Source: Sarcophilus harrisii
Lineage: Eukaryota > Chordata > Mammalia > Dasyuromorphia > Dasyuridae
Assembly: GCF_902635505.1 (NCBI RefSeq)
Contig: NC_045427.1
Location: forward strand, 54,958,539-55,022,538
DNA: 64,000 bases
Reading direction: 5' to 3'
Shown here piece by piece: positions 10,656 through 22,309 of the stretch. The notes under the pieces were generated by a model that worked only from the letters and a program-made list of their open reading frames with translations, was not told where the DNA came from and searched no databases. Both the position numbers and the translations under genes were made by a program. Every line of letters starts with the position of its first letter. Position 1 is the first letter of the stretch.

Positions 10656-10884
10656 TGCACTAGAATCTTCTTTAACCATTATATCTGGTAATTGTTCTTT
10701 TTTTTTTTCATTATTTTTCTGTGGGTGACAATGAAAAATACCTCATGGGTGCATGAGTCTTGAAAGAAGCCAAAAAACAAGATGGAGGCAAGAAGAACTT
10801 TTCAGATTTGGAGACAACTGATGAAAAGGCAGGAAGTTGAATGACACATAATGAAGAATAGCAAAAAAAAAAAAAAATAGCATT

Positions 10885-11265
10885 GTGTGAAGGGACAGGT
10901 CAATTCTCCAGAGCCTCCACAGCTGTGGATTGTGACACTTGAGGAAGTTGCGGGGCAGCCTTTACTGACACAGGTGTACCGGACTGGGAATGAGATAAAT
11001 TGGAGGCAGAGGGAAGAGGAGAGAGGTCAGACAAGCAACGGCCCCTCAGTCTCCTTGTATCATCCTCTCACAAGAGGAGATCCATTCTGCAGGTCTGGGT
11101 TGGATCTCCAAAAGCCAGATGGCTCCCTTGTATTCCAACAGCTCCTCTGCATTCCAACAGTGTTGCTATTTTATATAGTGCATAGAAGGAAGAATAGTGA
11201 GAGGGTAAGAAAGGATCACATTGTGCCAGCTCCCAATTATATTTGTGAATCCTCACAACTCTTCT
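10885..11265. mobile_element. possible solo LTR fossil (uncertain)
   Basis: GC-moderate block unlike its surroundings, with repeated 'attccaacag' words and a 'tttatatag' box. It recalls marsupial endogenous-retrovirus LTRs but has no verified ends or flanking duplication. Treat as unconfirmed. Confidence 0.22.
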
Positions 11266-11269
11266 GCTA

Positions 11270-12160
11270 GTGTCCCAGTTTTTCCAGGTCCTCTCTAACA
11301 TTTATCATTATCTTTTCCTGTCATCTTAGCCAATCTTATAGATGTGAGGGGATGTGGGAAAACTGGGACACTAATACATTGTTGGTGGAATTGTGAACAG
11401 ATTCAACCATTCTGGAGAGCAATTTGGAACTATGCCAAACGGACTATCAAACTGTGCATAGCCTTTGATCCAGCAGTGTTTCTATTGGGCTTGTATCCTA
11501 AAGAGATCATAAAGGAAAAGGACCCACATGTGCAAAAATGTTTGTGGCAGCCCTTTTTGTAGTGGCAAGAAACTGGAAACTGAATGGATGCCCATCAGTT
11601 GGAGAATGGCTGAATAAATTATGACTTAGGAATGTTATGGAATATTATATAGTTCTATAAGAAGTGATCAGCAGAATGATTTCAGAGAGGCCTAGAGAGA
11701 TTTATGTGAACTGATGCTGAGTTAAATGAGCAGAACCAGATCAATATACCTAGTAACAGCAAGATTATACAATGATCAATTCTGATGGATGTAGCTCTTT
11801 TCAACAATGAGATATTCAGGCCAGTTCCAATGGTCTTGTGATGAAGAGAGCCATTTGCACTCAGAGAAAGGACAGTGAACCACAACATAGCATTTTCACT
11901 CTTTTTGTTGTTTGCTTGTATTTTGTTTTCTTTCTTATTTTTATCCCTTTTTTGATCTGTTTTTTCTTGTGCAGCAAGATAATTATGGAAATATGTATAG
12001 AAATTGCATATGTTGAACATAGATGGGATCACTTGCTATCTAGGGGAGGGGGTGGGAGAAAGGGAGCGAAAAAATTATAACACAAGGTTTTGTAAGGATA
12101 AATGTTGAAAATTATCCATGTATATATTTTGAAAATAAAAAGTTTTAATTTTAAAAAAGG
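11270..12160 (+). mobile_element. L1 LINE 3' end with 5' inversion
   Basis: The sense part (11349 on) encodes the L1 ORF2 C-terminus, with 'CGKTGTLIHCWWNC' and 'FDPAVFLLGLYPKE', as in the human L1 ORF2 C-terminus. A long 3' UTR follows, ending in AATAAA at about 12134 and a T/A-rich tail. 11270-11348 is the reverse complement of the segment that lies immediately upstream in L1 ('gtgtcccagtttttccaggt'). This is the arrangement left by twin priming. The copy is truncated and cannot move. Confidence 0.85.
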
Positions 12161-12214
12161 AACAGAAACACCAGCTATAAAAAGTGTTCTCTAGCTTTCT
12201 GCTTCCCTTCTAAT

Positions 12215-12460
12215 CTTGGCTGAATTGATTTTGTTTATGCAAAACCTTTTTAGTTTAATGTAATCAAAATTATCCTTTTTGCATTTTATAATGTTCTCTA
12301 TTTCTTGTTTGGTCATAAATTCCTCCCTTCTCCAAAGATCTGATGGGAAAACTATTCCTTCTTCTCCTAATTTGCTTACAGTATCACTCTATGTCTAAAG
12401 CATGTACCATTTTGATCTTATCTTAGTATAGGAGGTAAGATGGAACTGTTTGTTTTTTTG
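12215..12460 (-). mobile_element. L1 LINE, ORF2-region fragment
   Basis: 'tgtaatcaaaattatccttt', 'ctcttctt'-like pyrimidine tracts, 'ggtcataaattcctccc' and 'gatcttatcttagtataggag' match the antisense of L1 ORF2, as in eutherian L1. Confidence 0.6.
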
Positions 12461-12539
12461 CTTGTATTTTATTGTAAATTATTGTAAATCTCTCTTGCTT
12501 TGCCTTCTCCCAAATTTTTACGCCAGGTGAAGAAATGAT

Positions 12540-12749
12540 CTGTTCTTATATAAATGATACTGATAAATATGAAATACAGAAGATTTTGGAAGAAGGTAGA
12601 ACTATGGTATTATTTGATTGATGAAAGTATATGTACCTGGAAGATATTTATGGGAATGGGAAGAATAGAAGGAAGATCTTTGGGAAGATGAGGAAAGGAT
12701 GGACATAGCATGTTAATTAAGGACATAGGGGAGATAAAAACATCATAAA
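12540..12749. other. no recognised element
   Basis: AG-rich unassigned spacer between two L1 pieces. Confidence 0.35.
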
Positions 12750-13378
12750 ATAGAAAAAAGGACCCACTTGTGCAAAAATATTTATAGTAGCTCTTTTTGT
12801 AATGTCAAGGAATTGGAAATTGAGTGGATGTCCATCAATTAGGGAATGATTGAGTATTATGATATATGAATGTAATGGGATATTATTGTGCTATAAGAAA
12901 TAACAAGCAGGCTAATCTCAGAAAAGCCTAGAAAGAGTTAGATGCTGAATGAAGCAAGCAGAACTGAGAGAGCACTGTACACAGAAACAGCTGGATTATG
13001 TGATGATCAACTATGATAGACTTACTTCTTTTCAGCAATTCAGAGATCCATGATAATTCCAACAGCCTTGGGATAGAAAATGACATCCACATCCATAGGG
13101 AGAACTATGGAGACTGAATGTGGATCAAAGCATACTGCTTCCACCTTTTGTGTTTGTTTGCTTTTTTCTTTCTCGTATTTTTTCCCTTTTGTTCTGATTT
13201 TTCTTTCATAACAAGACAAGTATAAAAATGTATTTAAAATTATGCAAGTATAACCATATCCAATTGCTTGCTGTCTTGGCAGGGCTGAAGTAAGGGAGGG
13301 AGGGAGAAAAAATTTGGAACTCGAAATCTTTTTGAAAACTATTTTTACATGTAATTGGAAAAAATAAAATACTATTGA
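12750..13378 (+). mobile_element. L1 LINE, 3' end
   Basis: 'cacttgtgcaaaaatattta', 'gagtggatgtccatcaatta', 'gctggattatgtgatgatca', then 'ggaaaaaataaaatac' at the 3' end. The ORF2 remnant is too short to encode a domain. A 141-codon antisense frame over it is spurious. Confidence 0.8.
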
Positions 13379-13484
13379 GGAGGGGGAAAAGGAAAGAGGG
13401 AAAAAGCTGTGTGCTGTGAGCTGTGAATAACATGATAACAATGGAACAATGCTAAGTACCACCACTATGTGCTTATGGGGATGG

Positions 13485-14245
13485 TAATCAGTTGTTTTTC
13501 CTTTGTTCTTAAAGACTAATGATGTCAGGAGGGTGATGTCTTAATTTGTGCAAAATTATTAGCCTCATTCTCTTCTCAGGGTCATTGCAATCTGGTTATA
13601 GGTCAGAACAATGCCCAGAAGGCATTCAGTAAATCATTTAAAGAAGAAAAAAAGTGGGCTTCATTAATAGTAGTGATAGTTTGGCCAATATTGTCAAGTA
13701 TTATAGCAGTTTTTTTTTTTTTAAGTGCAATTAAGATCCAGGTGAGCCACCTACATTCAGGAAGGGCACATATCCATTATCACAATGCCATTGTTAGAGA
13801 TCTTTTTCTATTTTCCAACATTCTAAGTCCCAGAAACTCATTCAGGGAGCCATTTCTATATCTGTTCCCCTTCTCCAAGGTATCTTGGATACTTGATATT
13901 GTTTCATTGACTGGGCTGAGCATTGGATGAGTCTATAGTGATAATGCCTACCTGAGACAGCCTGGGGATACCTCACTGATGCAGCACCTGGATTGGTCTC
14001 TGCTCCATCTTCACCAGGGTGGTTTGGGAGCCCCAGGCTCTGATGCTTCATCATGACCTTGATTTCTTAAAGGCTATGCCCGCAGAAGACAAGCCATGGC
14101 AACTTCTGTCAGACTGGAAAGGCTTTCAACATGAGACCAACAAATACCATTGTCATCTGAAGACCAATTTAGCTAAGTTCAGAAAAACTCATCTCTAGAA
14201 AGGTGGCTGTGAGCAAAAGATTTGTTTGAGTGCTGTCAACTCCTG
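13485..14245 (-). mobile_element. unclassified dispersed repeat with RTE-like end
   Basis: 13490-13560 resembles the RTE-tailed SINEs at 27697 and 49738 ('cctttgttctt', 'aatgatgtcagg'). 14160-14200 ('ttagctaagttcagaaaaac') recurs at 45425-45455. Between lie 'tgatgcagcacctggattgg' and 'agactggaaaggctttcaac', which I associate with a longer marsupial repeat. Family and exact limits are unresolved. Confidence 0.4.
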
Positions 14246-14317
14246 AAGGCCATTTTTGGATGGGGCCTGAATTTCCATGTAAGGTTGAAAATTCTTACTA
14301 ATGAAATCAAGAATTTT

Positions 14318-14373
14318 TTGAAGGAGGAGGAGGAAGATGAAGAAGAGAAGAAGGAGGAAGAAGAGGTCCTCCA
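14318..14373. repeat. GGA/GAA purine tract
   Basis: About 55 nt of GGA, GAA and GAT triplets on the + strand with one main interruption. It gives acidic codons in frame by chance. Confidence 0.7.
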
Positions 14374-15700
14374 GTAATTAGTGAATAATTGGTGTTGAGC
14401 AAATTATCTGTTGATGATGAAGATGATGATGACCATCCAATTAAATGAGTTCTCATCAGTAGCATCAAAGTCATCTGACTATTTTTTTCTCTGAGCTTCT
14501 GTTTACTGCTTAAAAGTATTGACACGTATGGTAATCCACAGGGTAAATGATGAGAGCATTCAGTATTTGTTGGCGATGGCACAATTGTCACCCAATAATG
14601 GATTACTAATACAGTGCAATTATTGCTATGTCAAAACATATGTCATACCCTTTATTCACAAAGCCTGTGAAGTGACACACACCAGGAGTACTCCCAAAAC
14701 AATTTGGAAATTAGAAAATGCTAGAGGAAAAGAAACTAGGTCATACATCGTTTATGCTGAAACACAACCATTATATCTCACTTTTCAGGTCTGGTCTGTA
14801 TATAAGACTGTATAATTACATAATCTACAATTAGCAGGGAAATTTTTTAGGCAGGGCATTAACTGATATACATAATATACAGATGTTTACCATACATAAT
14901 CAGTGACAGATCTTTGTATCTGTGTATCTGCATGTAGTGGGGAAGGGCAATGGGGAAGACAATCATATTGAATTTAAATTTCTGCTACCTTTTATATTGG
15001 TCAAGATCATCACATTGAACTAAGCACTCATATGTTAATGACCTTTCCAATGTTACTCTTCAAGTTATAGAGAATACCAGGAATGTACGTAAGCCATGCT
15101 CAGAATTCTTCTGACCTCTTTGCACAGGAGACCTCATCTTGACTTTTTGAGACCCACCCAAGTGGTTTCCCTTTCCATTGTTAATAATTAGTATTTAATG
15201 AAACCTTTTGGATTATTGGTAGCCTAATTGGGCACTATGTTGAATGACCTGAACAGAGATTATTTCCTTATACATATAAACATCATGAGTAAGAGTATTC
15301 CTTAGGACATGCATATTGGCTGAGATGAGAATAAAACTCGTTCATCCAATTCTCAGCTCTAAATATGGATAAATCCAAGTCTCTTGATTCTAAGAATGCA
15401 GTGGTCTTTTCTCCATAGCATGCTATCTCTTACTTTAGACTACGTTTCTTAGGTGCCTTTGATAATGTGCCCCATTTGCAAAGTCCTTGCTGCTTGAGAT
15501 TGTTCAACTGCTACTTCATGGAAAATCTCAGCCCCTCCACAGGACTTTCTCCCTCAGTTTATCCATTTCCTTTCATAAGAGTTTTAGAAGTCAGGTTGAT
15601 TTAAATGAAGACTGCTTGAATACTTACCCTCAAATAATACATTCAAGAATTGTTCCTTGGGAGGTCATAGGGAAATTGATTAGTATTTAGAGCTGAAAAT
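14374..15700. other. no recognised element
   Basis: No assignable repeat or exon found. A short GAT triplet run lies near 14410. Composition is uniform and AT-rich. Possible single-copy intergenic DNA. Confidence 0.35.
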
Positions 15701-15704
15701 TGAA

Positions 15705-16045
15705 TGTATGAGTTTTATTCTCAGCTCAGCCTATATGTTCAAATAAATATTTTGCCATTTACTAGCTATGTGGCCCCAGGTTAGTCCTTCAACTTTTTCA
15801 GGTTAGCATAGGATCAGAGAACTGGTGTCTAGAGGCTAATTTATTTGCCCAAGGTCACACAAACTAAAAACATTCAAAGAAGATCTGGGTTCAAAACCTT
15901 CGGAGTCCATTGTTCTTTCTTTGCTGTTACCTAATCTCATCAGTATCCTAATCTATAGAATCGGTATCAAAATACTGACAATTACCCATTTTGTAAGCTG
16001 ATTATGAGGAATACACTTCATAGAACCTAGAGGGCTCAAAAATAA
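15705..16045. mobile_element. MIR fragments in opposite orientations
   Basis: 15755-15800 is + strand ('actagctatgtggccccagg'). 15805-15935 is - strand ('tttgcccaaggtcacacaaa', 'gatctgggttcaaaacct'). 15935-16045 resembles a + strand MIR tail. The second probably split the first. Confidence 0.5.
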
Positions 16046-16885
16046 GAGGTATTATCTCATTGTCTCTCAGTAGTATTTGGAAAGAAACTCTTCTGGAACA
16101 AGGCATTCTCCCAGTACAATTCATTTAATATTTGATAGATTATTTAACAAGTGGATAGAATGAATGCTTGTTGTAGCAGAAGAAAAATAACAAAGTATAA
16201 GTCTTTCCTCAGTAGGCTCACTGAAAACAGTCCTGGTACAACTCATGAGGCAGATGAGATGTGGAGAAAGTTTGTATCTTAAACTATTCTCATAGGAATT
16301 CTACGTCGCTGCTAGGTTTATATTTCAAAAGCTTCTTATTTCATATAGCTTGGATGTGATGAGTATTTGGTATGGGGTTAACTATTAAATATATTATTTT
16401 GATTTTTTTCTGAAGTAATGTTCAGGCAATTGTAGGCAATAGTCACAGTCCAGTTTGTTGGATAAGTTCCCTAGAGAATTTTGAGACCTGGATTCATAGT
16501 GTGGGCAGTGAGAATGAGGTGTTGTTCAGGTCACGGAAAATGATGAGTTTAATTATTCCTAGATGGTGTTATCATTATTACTGTTGTAACTTATTTAGAA
16601 GGATAGCATGTCCATTTTGAAGTGGCAACAGGTGAGGCAAGATAGAGTACAAAAGACCATGGGCAAATGACATGTCCATCGGGTTGGGCAGAAATCCAAA
16701 ATATGACCAAGCAGCAGAGGGCTAAGGGAACAGATGAGGTGAGTGAAAAACAGAAATTTTCTGGACCACATGACCTCTGAGGAACCTTTTAGCTTGAAAT
16801 TGTGTGATCCTTCATATTCAAGATCTGGAATAATATTTCTAGGCTCTATTTCCAAGAGACAAGCCTAGAAGCCAAAGAAAGGCAG
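16046..16885. other. no recognised element
   Basis: No family resemblance seen on either strand. No exon-like frame. Confidence 0.35.
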
Positions 16886-16889
16886 TAAG

Positions 16890-17095
16890 GGGGAGCTGAA
16901 AGAGCTGAGTTCCAGCCATTCCACATAACTAAGTGTGAGATGTGGACACTTCCCTGAATTTCACTGTCTTTCTAAATCAAATGGGACTAATAATTCATAT
17001 ACTTCCTTATCCCAGAGTTATTGTGAAGGAAGAGGTAGAATAATATTCATAAAGTCCTTTATAATTTTAAAGCCTTAGACAAATATGAGCTATAA
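16890..17095 (+). mobile_element. MIR SINE
   Basis: 'gtggacacttccctgaattt', 'aaatcaaatgggactaataa' and 'cagagttattgtgaagg', followed by a tail near 'aaagtcctttataa', are in MIR order. Confidence 0.5.
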
Positions 17096-17635
17096 TTAAT
17101 TTACCTTTCAGAATTATGGGGCGAATGATTAGATGAAACAACAAGCCCAATAAAATGATCTTAAAAACAGGATGCTGAGTAGTTTCACACACATTCCTCC
17201 TTTTATTGCTTCCAAATTGCAGATAAGAATGTCTCTGGAGGGACCAAGCATTTCTGAGTACTTCGTATTTTCAAAATGCCTAACTATTTTCTCTGAACAC
17301 ACACAGCATTCCTGCCATCTTCCTTGGCAGGTTGGGAGACCAAAATAGAAATCACAGAAGTGAGTTTCTGAAATGGAAATTTTGAAATGGAAAATCATTA
17401 GAAGAATAAGATAAGGACCCCAGTGCCCCCCATAGATATATTCTTAGTGTTCAATGACAGATTTGATATTGAAGATATACTCTATTACCCTATTTAGAAG
17501 ACCATTTTCATTGGTGGCAGATTACTAAAAGAAAGTACAGGGATAGGCAGCCAGCAACTTTCCCGTTTACTTATTCCTCAATCCCTTGAATTCTAGCTTC
17601 TGAACCCATTACTTCACTAAAATGGTACTCTCCAA
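17096..17635. other. no recognised element
   Basis: Unassigned, apparently unique sequence. Confidence 0.35.
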
Positions 17636-17639
17636 AGAC

Positions 17640-17878
17640 ATCTTTTAATAACCCTCCTGCCCCCAACTGCTGGTGCCGTCCATCTGAGAATACCTCCCAT
17701 TTATACTTATTTGGACATAATTGCTTATATGTTGTCTTCTCCATTAATGAATTAGATTATGAGCTCCTTCAGGTCAAGGACTGTGGATTTTTTTTTTTTT
17801 TTTTGCTTTGCTTTGTAGTGCTTAGCACAGCTCTTGGCACCTAGTAGGCATTTAATAAATATATATTGACTCTGAAGT
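17640..17878 (+). mobile_element. L2 LINE, 3' end
   Basis: 'ttgcttatatgttgtcttct', 'attatgagctccttcaggtc', then 'cttagcacagctcttggcac' and 'taataaatatatattga'. An 18-T tract (17789-17806) interrupts it where L2 normally has 'gtctttgtat'-like text. Confidence 0.75.
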
Positions 17879-17999
17879 CTTGGACACTGAAGGGCTTTAT
17901 AGGGTGAATGAAAGTAAGGAGCTGAGGATGACTCTGATGTTGGGAGTCTGGGGGATGGGAATAAGTCATGACAAATTAATTGTGTCATAAAAATCTATT

Positions 18000-18890
18000 G
18001 GAATGGGATAAAAGAATCTGTGTACCTTTCAAGCAAGATTAAAGAGCTGGATTCTAGACCAAAGGTTCTATGATTCTTCACAGCTCATTTATTTACAGGC
18101 TCTGCTTTTAAGTTAGAAGAATCGAGATCCAAAGTTCTCTGAAAGGATGAAGGCAAAATTGTACAGGAGTTGACAGTCTTGTAACAATCTTATGCTCATA
18201 TCCAGTGGGGAGACTGCACCAAAAAAAAAAAGCCGGAATTTGAGAGACCTGAATGCTCATGAGTTTGCCACTAACTTTGAGCAAACTACTTATGTTGTCT
18301 GGTGCTCAGTTTTCTATATGTAAAAAGAATGGGTAGAACTAGCTGATCTTTAAGGCAGGATTCCCTTTGGGAATGATCTGATGAATGCTTCTCTGAATTA
18401 TGCTTTTAAATATCTAAAATAAAATACAAACAATTATAAAAGAAACCCATTTTATTAGAATATAGTTATCCAAAGATTTTTAAATCAAATTCACAGACCC
18501 TAGATTATGAACCCCAGTCTGAAGTCCCTTGCCATCCTAATGGTCTCTATGCTGAAGAGAGGTCCCCCCAATTTTCAGGTTTGTCACATAGTTTCATGTA
18601 ATCCCCAATGGCCAGACAAATCTAATGAGAAAGTTAAACTGAATTAAGTTCATTCTTTATGTTCTGATTAATAATGAATTCCTTGCAGATCAGAAAAAGA
18701 AAAACGCAATTCCCTGGAAAACTTTTAATGGCATATTGGGTCTAGTCCTGGCCTCTGCAATGAAAAAGGAAGAGAAAAGTACTATTGAAGACTATGAAAA
18801 GCCAAAAATGATTAAAGAGATTAAAGACCAGTTTTAAATGGAAAACTTAAATTAATTAAGATTGTTTACCCTGAAAAAGAACAGACTGAA
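18000..18890. other. mostly unassigned, with one MIR fragment
   Basis: 18233-18385 is a + strand MIR ('gagcaaactacttatgttgt', 'aactagctgatctttaagg'). The flanks are unassigned. Confidence 0.45.
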
Positions 18891-19305
18891 GGACTTAATA
18901 ACTGTCACTCCCTCCAGAGGCAGCTTATTCCATTTGTGGAGAGTTCTAATGGGTAAGAAGCTTTTTCCTTATATTGATCTGGTCAGCTTTGCTGTGATTT
19001 CTTCCCATCACTCCTAGTCTTTCCCCTCCAGGGCGAAGCGCAGTAAGCATGCTACCTCATCCGTGTGACAAGCCTTCAAATATCAGCAATCCTGTTCAGC
19101 ACTCTGCCACCATCATGCCTTCTTTTCCACAAGCCAAAATGGGGTTCTTTCCACCGATCTACATATGGCATGGTTTTGAGAAAATTTGGTAATCCCATCC
19201 AGGTCATCTAACTTTGGATGTATTCCAATCTGTCAATATTCTTTCTGAAATGTGGTACCCAGAATGATCATAAATACTCTAGCTATAGTCTGACCAAATC
19301 AGAAT
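18890..19305 (-). mobile_element. L3/CR1 LINE, 3' portion
   Basis: Reverse of the CR1 3' region: 'ccagaggcagcttattccat', 'acatatggcatggttttgag', 'ccaatctgtcaatattcttt' and 'tgaaatgtggtacccagaat'. Confidence 0.7.
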
Positions 19306-19321
19306 ATAGAGCAACTATAGA

Positions 19322-19750
19322 AGTCAAAAAAATATTTATTAAAGTTCTACTAAGCTCCAGGCATTGTGCTAAGCAACAGGGATACAAAAAAGAGGCAAAA
19401 GAACAGCCCCTGCTCTTGAGGAGTTAATAATTTCTGAGACAACAAGCAAGCAATTATCACAAACAAGCTATGTACAGAATAAATTGGAAATAAAAGAGAT
19501 AAGGCACAAGAATCAAGAAAAACTTCCTATAAAAAGTGGAATTTTAGTTGAAACCTAGAAGAAAGCAAGGGAAGTTAGAAAGTAGAGAAAAAGGAAAAGA
19601 TTCTAGTAAACCCAGTGAAAATGCCAGGAGCTGAGAAATAGAGTGTCTTATTCAAAGAACAGGAGGGAGGCTGATGGGCTGATGTCACTGCACGTGGTGA
19701 GTGCATTAGGGAAATGCCAAGCAAAAGGCCAAATCAGGTCTGGGAGGGAC
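19322..19750 (-). mobile_element. L2 LINE, 3' end
   Basis: Starts at the L2 terminus read in reverse ('aatatttattaaagttctac', 'ctccaggcattgtgctaag') and continues through 'ccctgctcttgaggag' and 'atgccaggagctgag'. It is an old, 5'-truncated copy. Confidence 0.65.
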
Positions 19751-19844
19751 TTTTGATGAATTAACTTAGCCACTGAGTCCATCTTTCCAAAACAACTGAT
19801 AGAGTACAGATTAAATCAGAGGCATTCAAGAGAAACAACTTCAC

Positions 19845-19995
19845 TGATTGGGAATTGAAGTATGGACTCAGAAAACCTGGGTTCTTGTCCTGGCTCTTCC
19901 ATTAATGGATCATGTGATCGTTGGTCTGCCTCAGTTTCCTCCTTTGTAAAATTAGGATACAAAGACCCCAAATCCCTCTTAAAACCATGGTAGGA
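19845..19995 (+). mobile_element. MIR SINE
   Basis: 'gaaaacctgggttcttgtcc', 'ggtctgcctcagtttcctcc' and 'gtaaaattaggatacaaaga'. Confidence 0.6.
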
Positions 19996-20159
19996 TTAGG
20001 TGGGGTTTTGTGGATAACAGTATGGGAAAACTCTGAGACTCTGTTAAAACAAAAGTGCATTATTTTTTTCTTTAACTAAACCTGTAATTATATTGCTATA
20101 GGGAACTCCCAGTAATGACAATCCCTCTATCACTGCAGATTGGCATTTGCTGTACAATT

Positions 20160-20265
20160 TAAGGTTTGAAGAGTCACCTGGGGTCCTAAGAGGATTGTGT
20201 CCAAGGTCGGATTTGAAATCAGATCAATAGTCTCTCAGAGAAACTCCCTATCCATTATATCATAA
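20160..20265 (-). mobile_element. MIR SINE fragment
   Basis: 'gtccaaggtcggatttgaaa' and 'ctccctatccattatatcat' are the reverse of a MIR head. Confidence 0.5.
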
Positions 20266-20429
20266 TAATAGAATAGTATGTTTCTTATCTCCCTGGAGAT
20301 CAAAAGCTAAGGCCTGGACAAAGAAGCCTGCTTGATGACTGCATATCACATCATCCCTGAATGATGGGAAAAAGAAAATCTATAGTGATAATCAGAGGTC
20401 TGAGCCCTGAAACCCACCTAAGGTTCCCA

Positions 20430-21190
20430 AACAATGGCTTGTGAAGCAAGCCACCAGGTTCAGGGTAAGAGAGCCTCTCATCAGACAGGAAGGCTCATCC
20501 AGGAACTGTTCTCAGCCATGCTTCCTCCAGGTTCTCTGAGGCAAGCCATAGGGGTAGGGATCAGTGGGTCCTGCTCTCTTGCCACCCTGGGAGGAGGCTA
20601 CAGAGCTGGCATTCCATGGGACCTCACGCCAGTCCCAAGGGCCCTCTTCTCTGGGTAGCACCGATCCATTCCCTTTCATATCCCCACCTCCAGCTCCTTA
20701 GTATCTGGAGGGTAAACAGTCATAATAATGTCATTGCCCTTGGACACAACACCTTGGAGGGACTTTCCTAAGGCAAAGGCTAGTAAATACATAGTAGGCT
20801 GCTTCCTTAGGATGAGTAGAGATCCTGGCTCCAGCTCACATCACTTCTCTGAGAATCAGGTTTGGACATGGGCCAAAGGAGGCTATAGGTGCCTTCTCTC
20901 TGGTGCAGATCTACTCAATGGCCCCCTTCAGCCAGAGTAAAAGGAGGAACAGACATAAAGAATATCAAGAAATGTAGATCTTGGGCTATAAAGGAATGCT
21001 ACAGCTCCTGAATTTAAGTTTATCAGACTTAACATTTATTCAACCTAGACTGGAACTCAGCCCTCAAGATAAAACCTCACATTCCACTGACACCTGTGGG
21101 CCACCCAGAATGAACCAGTTCAAGCTGGTTGAATATTATCAATAAAGCATGTAGCTAGATCAATTGAGTGCGAGACTTTGTTATGTTCTG
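20430..21190 (+). mobile_element. possible LTR fossil (uncertain)
   Basis: A GC-moderate block without SINE or LINE resemblance. It ends with AATAAA near 21141 followed by a T/G-rich stretch, as at the R-U5 border of an LTR. No partner LTR, internal region or duplication is visible. A plain unique sequence is equally possible. Confidence 0.22.
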
Positions 21191-21404
21191 TGAAGTCCTC
21201 AGACCCAACTCTTGTACCTCTTTGCCTCCCCCCTTTCTCTCTACCCTCAAAATCACCATTCTGTTACCAGTGAAGCTGTCATCATCCTGAATTTCTTCTC
21301 TTAATCTAGTTTGCATCACCTTGTGCTCATAAACATAATCTAGATTGCCTCCATAGTAATTTCTTCCTGTCAAGCCTCCCCACTGCTGGATGCTTCTTCT
21401 TTCT

Positions 21405-21890
21405 TTTTTATAATTCTCTTTTTTTTATTAAAGCTTTTTATTTTTAAAAACATATGTGTGGACAATTCTTCAACATTAGCCCTGGAAAAACCTTGTGTCC
21501 AATTTCCTCCTCTCCCCCCCTTACCCTAGATGGCAAGTAGCCCAATATATGTTAAACATGGTAGAAATATATGTTAAATCCAATATATGCATACATATTT
21601 ATGCAATTATCTTGCTGTACAAGAAAAATCAAATCAAGCCAGAAAAGAAAATGATGGAGAAAACAAAATGCAAGCAAACAACAACAAAAAGAGTAAGAAT
21701 GCTATGTTGTGAACCACACTCAGTTCCCATAGTCCTCTCTCTGGGTACAGATGGCTCTCTTCATCACAAGACCATTGGAACTGGCCTGAATCATCTCATT
21801 GTTGAGAAGAGCCACGTCCATCAGAATTGATCATTGTATAATCTTGCTGTTGCCGTGTACAATGATCTCCTGGTTCTGCTCCTTTCACTT
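21405..21890 (-). mobile_element. L1 LINE, 3' UTR, with target-site duplication
   Basis: Read in reverse: T-rich tail, 'ttattaaagctttttatttt', 'cctagatggcaagtagccca', 'gatggctctcttcatcacaa', 'ctcctggttctgctcctttc'. Flanked by 16-bp duplications, 21389-21404 and 21891-21906, differing at one base. 5'-truncated. Confidence 0.85.
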
Positions 21891-21906
21891 GATGCTCCTT
21901 CTTTCT

Positions 21907-22190
21907 ATGACCATTCCCAACACATACTGGTCAGGAGCTTTCAGATTCTTTCTCTGCTACCACACCCCAACAATCTCTCCAGCCTTGAAGTTGACTCTCT
22001 CCGACTACATCATCCTGCTCAGGTCCTGTTTCAATGATCTACCAGCTTTGAGGTCACTACTACTTCCAAATTAATATCTGACTCATCATTTTCCTCTCTG
22101 CCCTACCATCTCCCCTCAAACTTAGAGATTTCACTCTCCATGTTGATATTGCTCCAAATACTCTTTTACTTTCCTCCACAGGTGACTTTT
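21907..22190 (+). mobile_element. old L2 LINE, ORF2 fragment (weak)
   Basis: 'caatctctccagccttgaag' and 'gagatttcactctccatgtt' followed by 'gatattgctccaaatactc' resemble the endonuclease-coding part of L2. Too decayed for certainty. Confidence 0.4.
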
Positions 22191-22309
22191 TCCCATGGAA
22201 GAAAGGATAGAGTCCTGGAAAAATGAAAAATCCCAGATGAATAATAATCAAGTGAAGAATATTTCCTCACTAGATTAGCCTAATGCTGTCAATAAAACTA
22301 GTTATTGTT

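Noticed and set aside
10885-11265. Confirmed endogenous retrovirus LTR
   Set aside because: Resemblance to marsupial LTRs is from memory only and neither end can be fixed.
13040-13465. 141-codon reverse frame
   Set aside because: Antisense of an L1 3' UTR, with no family resemblance.
14318-14450. Acidic-tail remnant of a processed pseudogene
   Set aside because: The GAG/GAA/GAT triplets suggest an acidic protein tail, but flanking frames give no recognisable parent gene. A purine repeat is simpler.
20430-21190. Confirmed endogenous retrovirus LTR
   Set aside because: Only a late AATAAA and composition hint at it. No matching partner, internal region or target duplication is visible, so it is kept only as a low-confidence feature.
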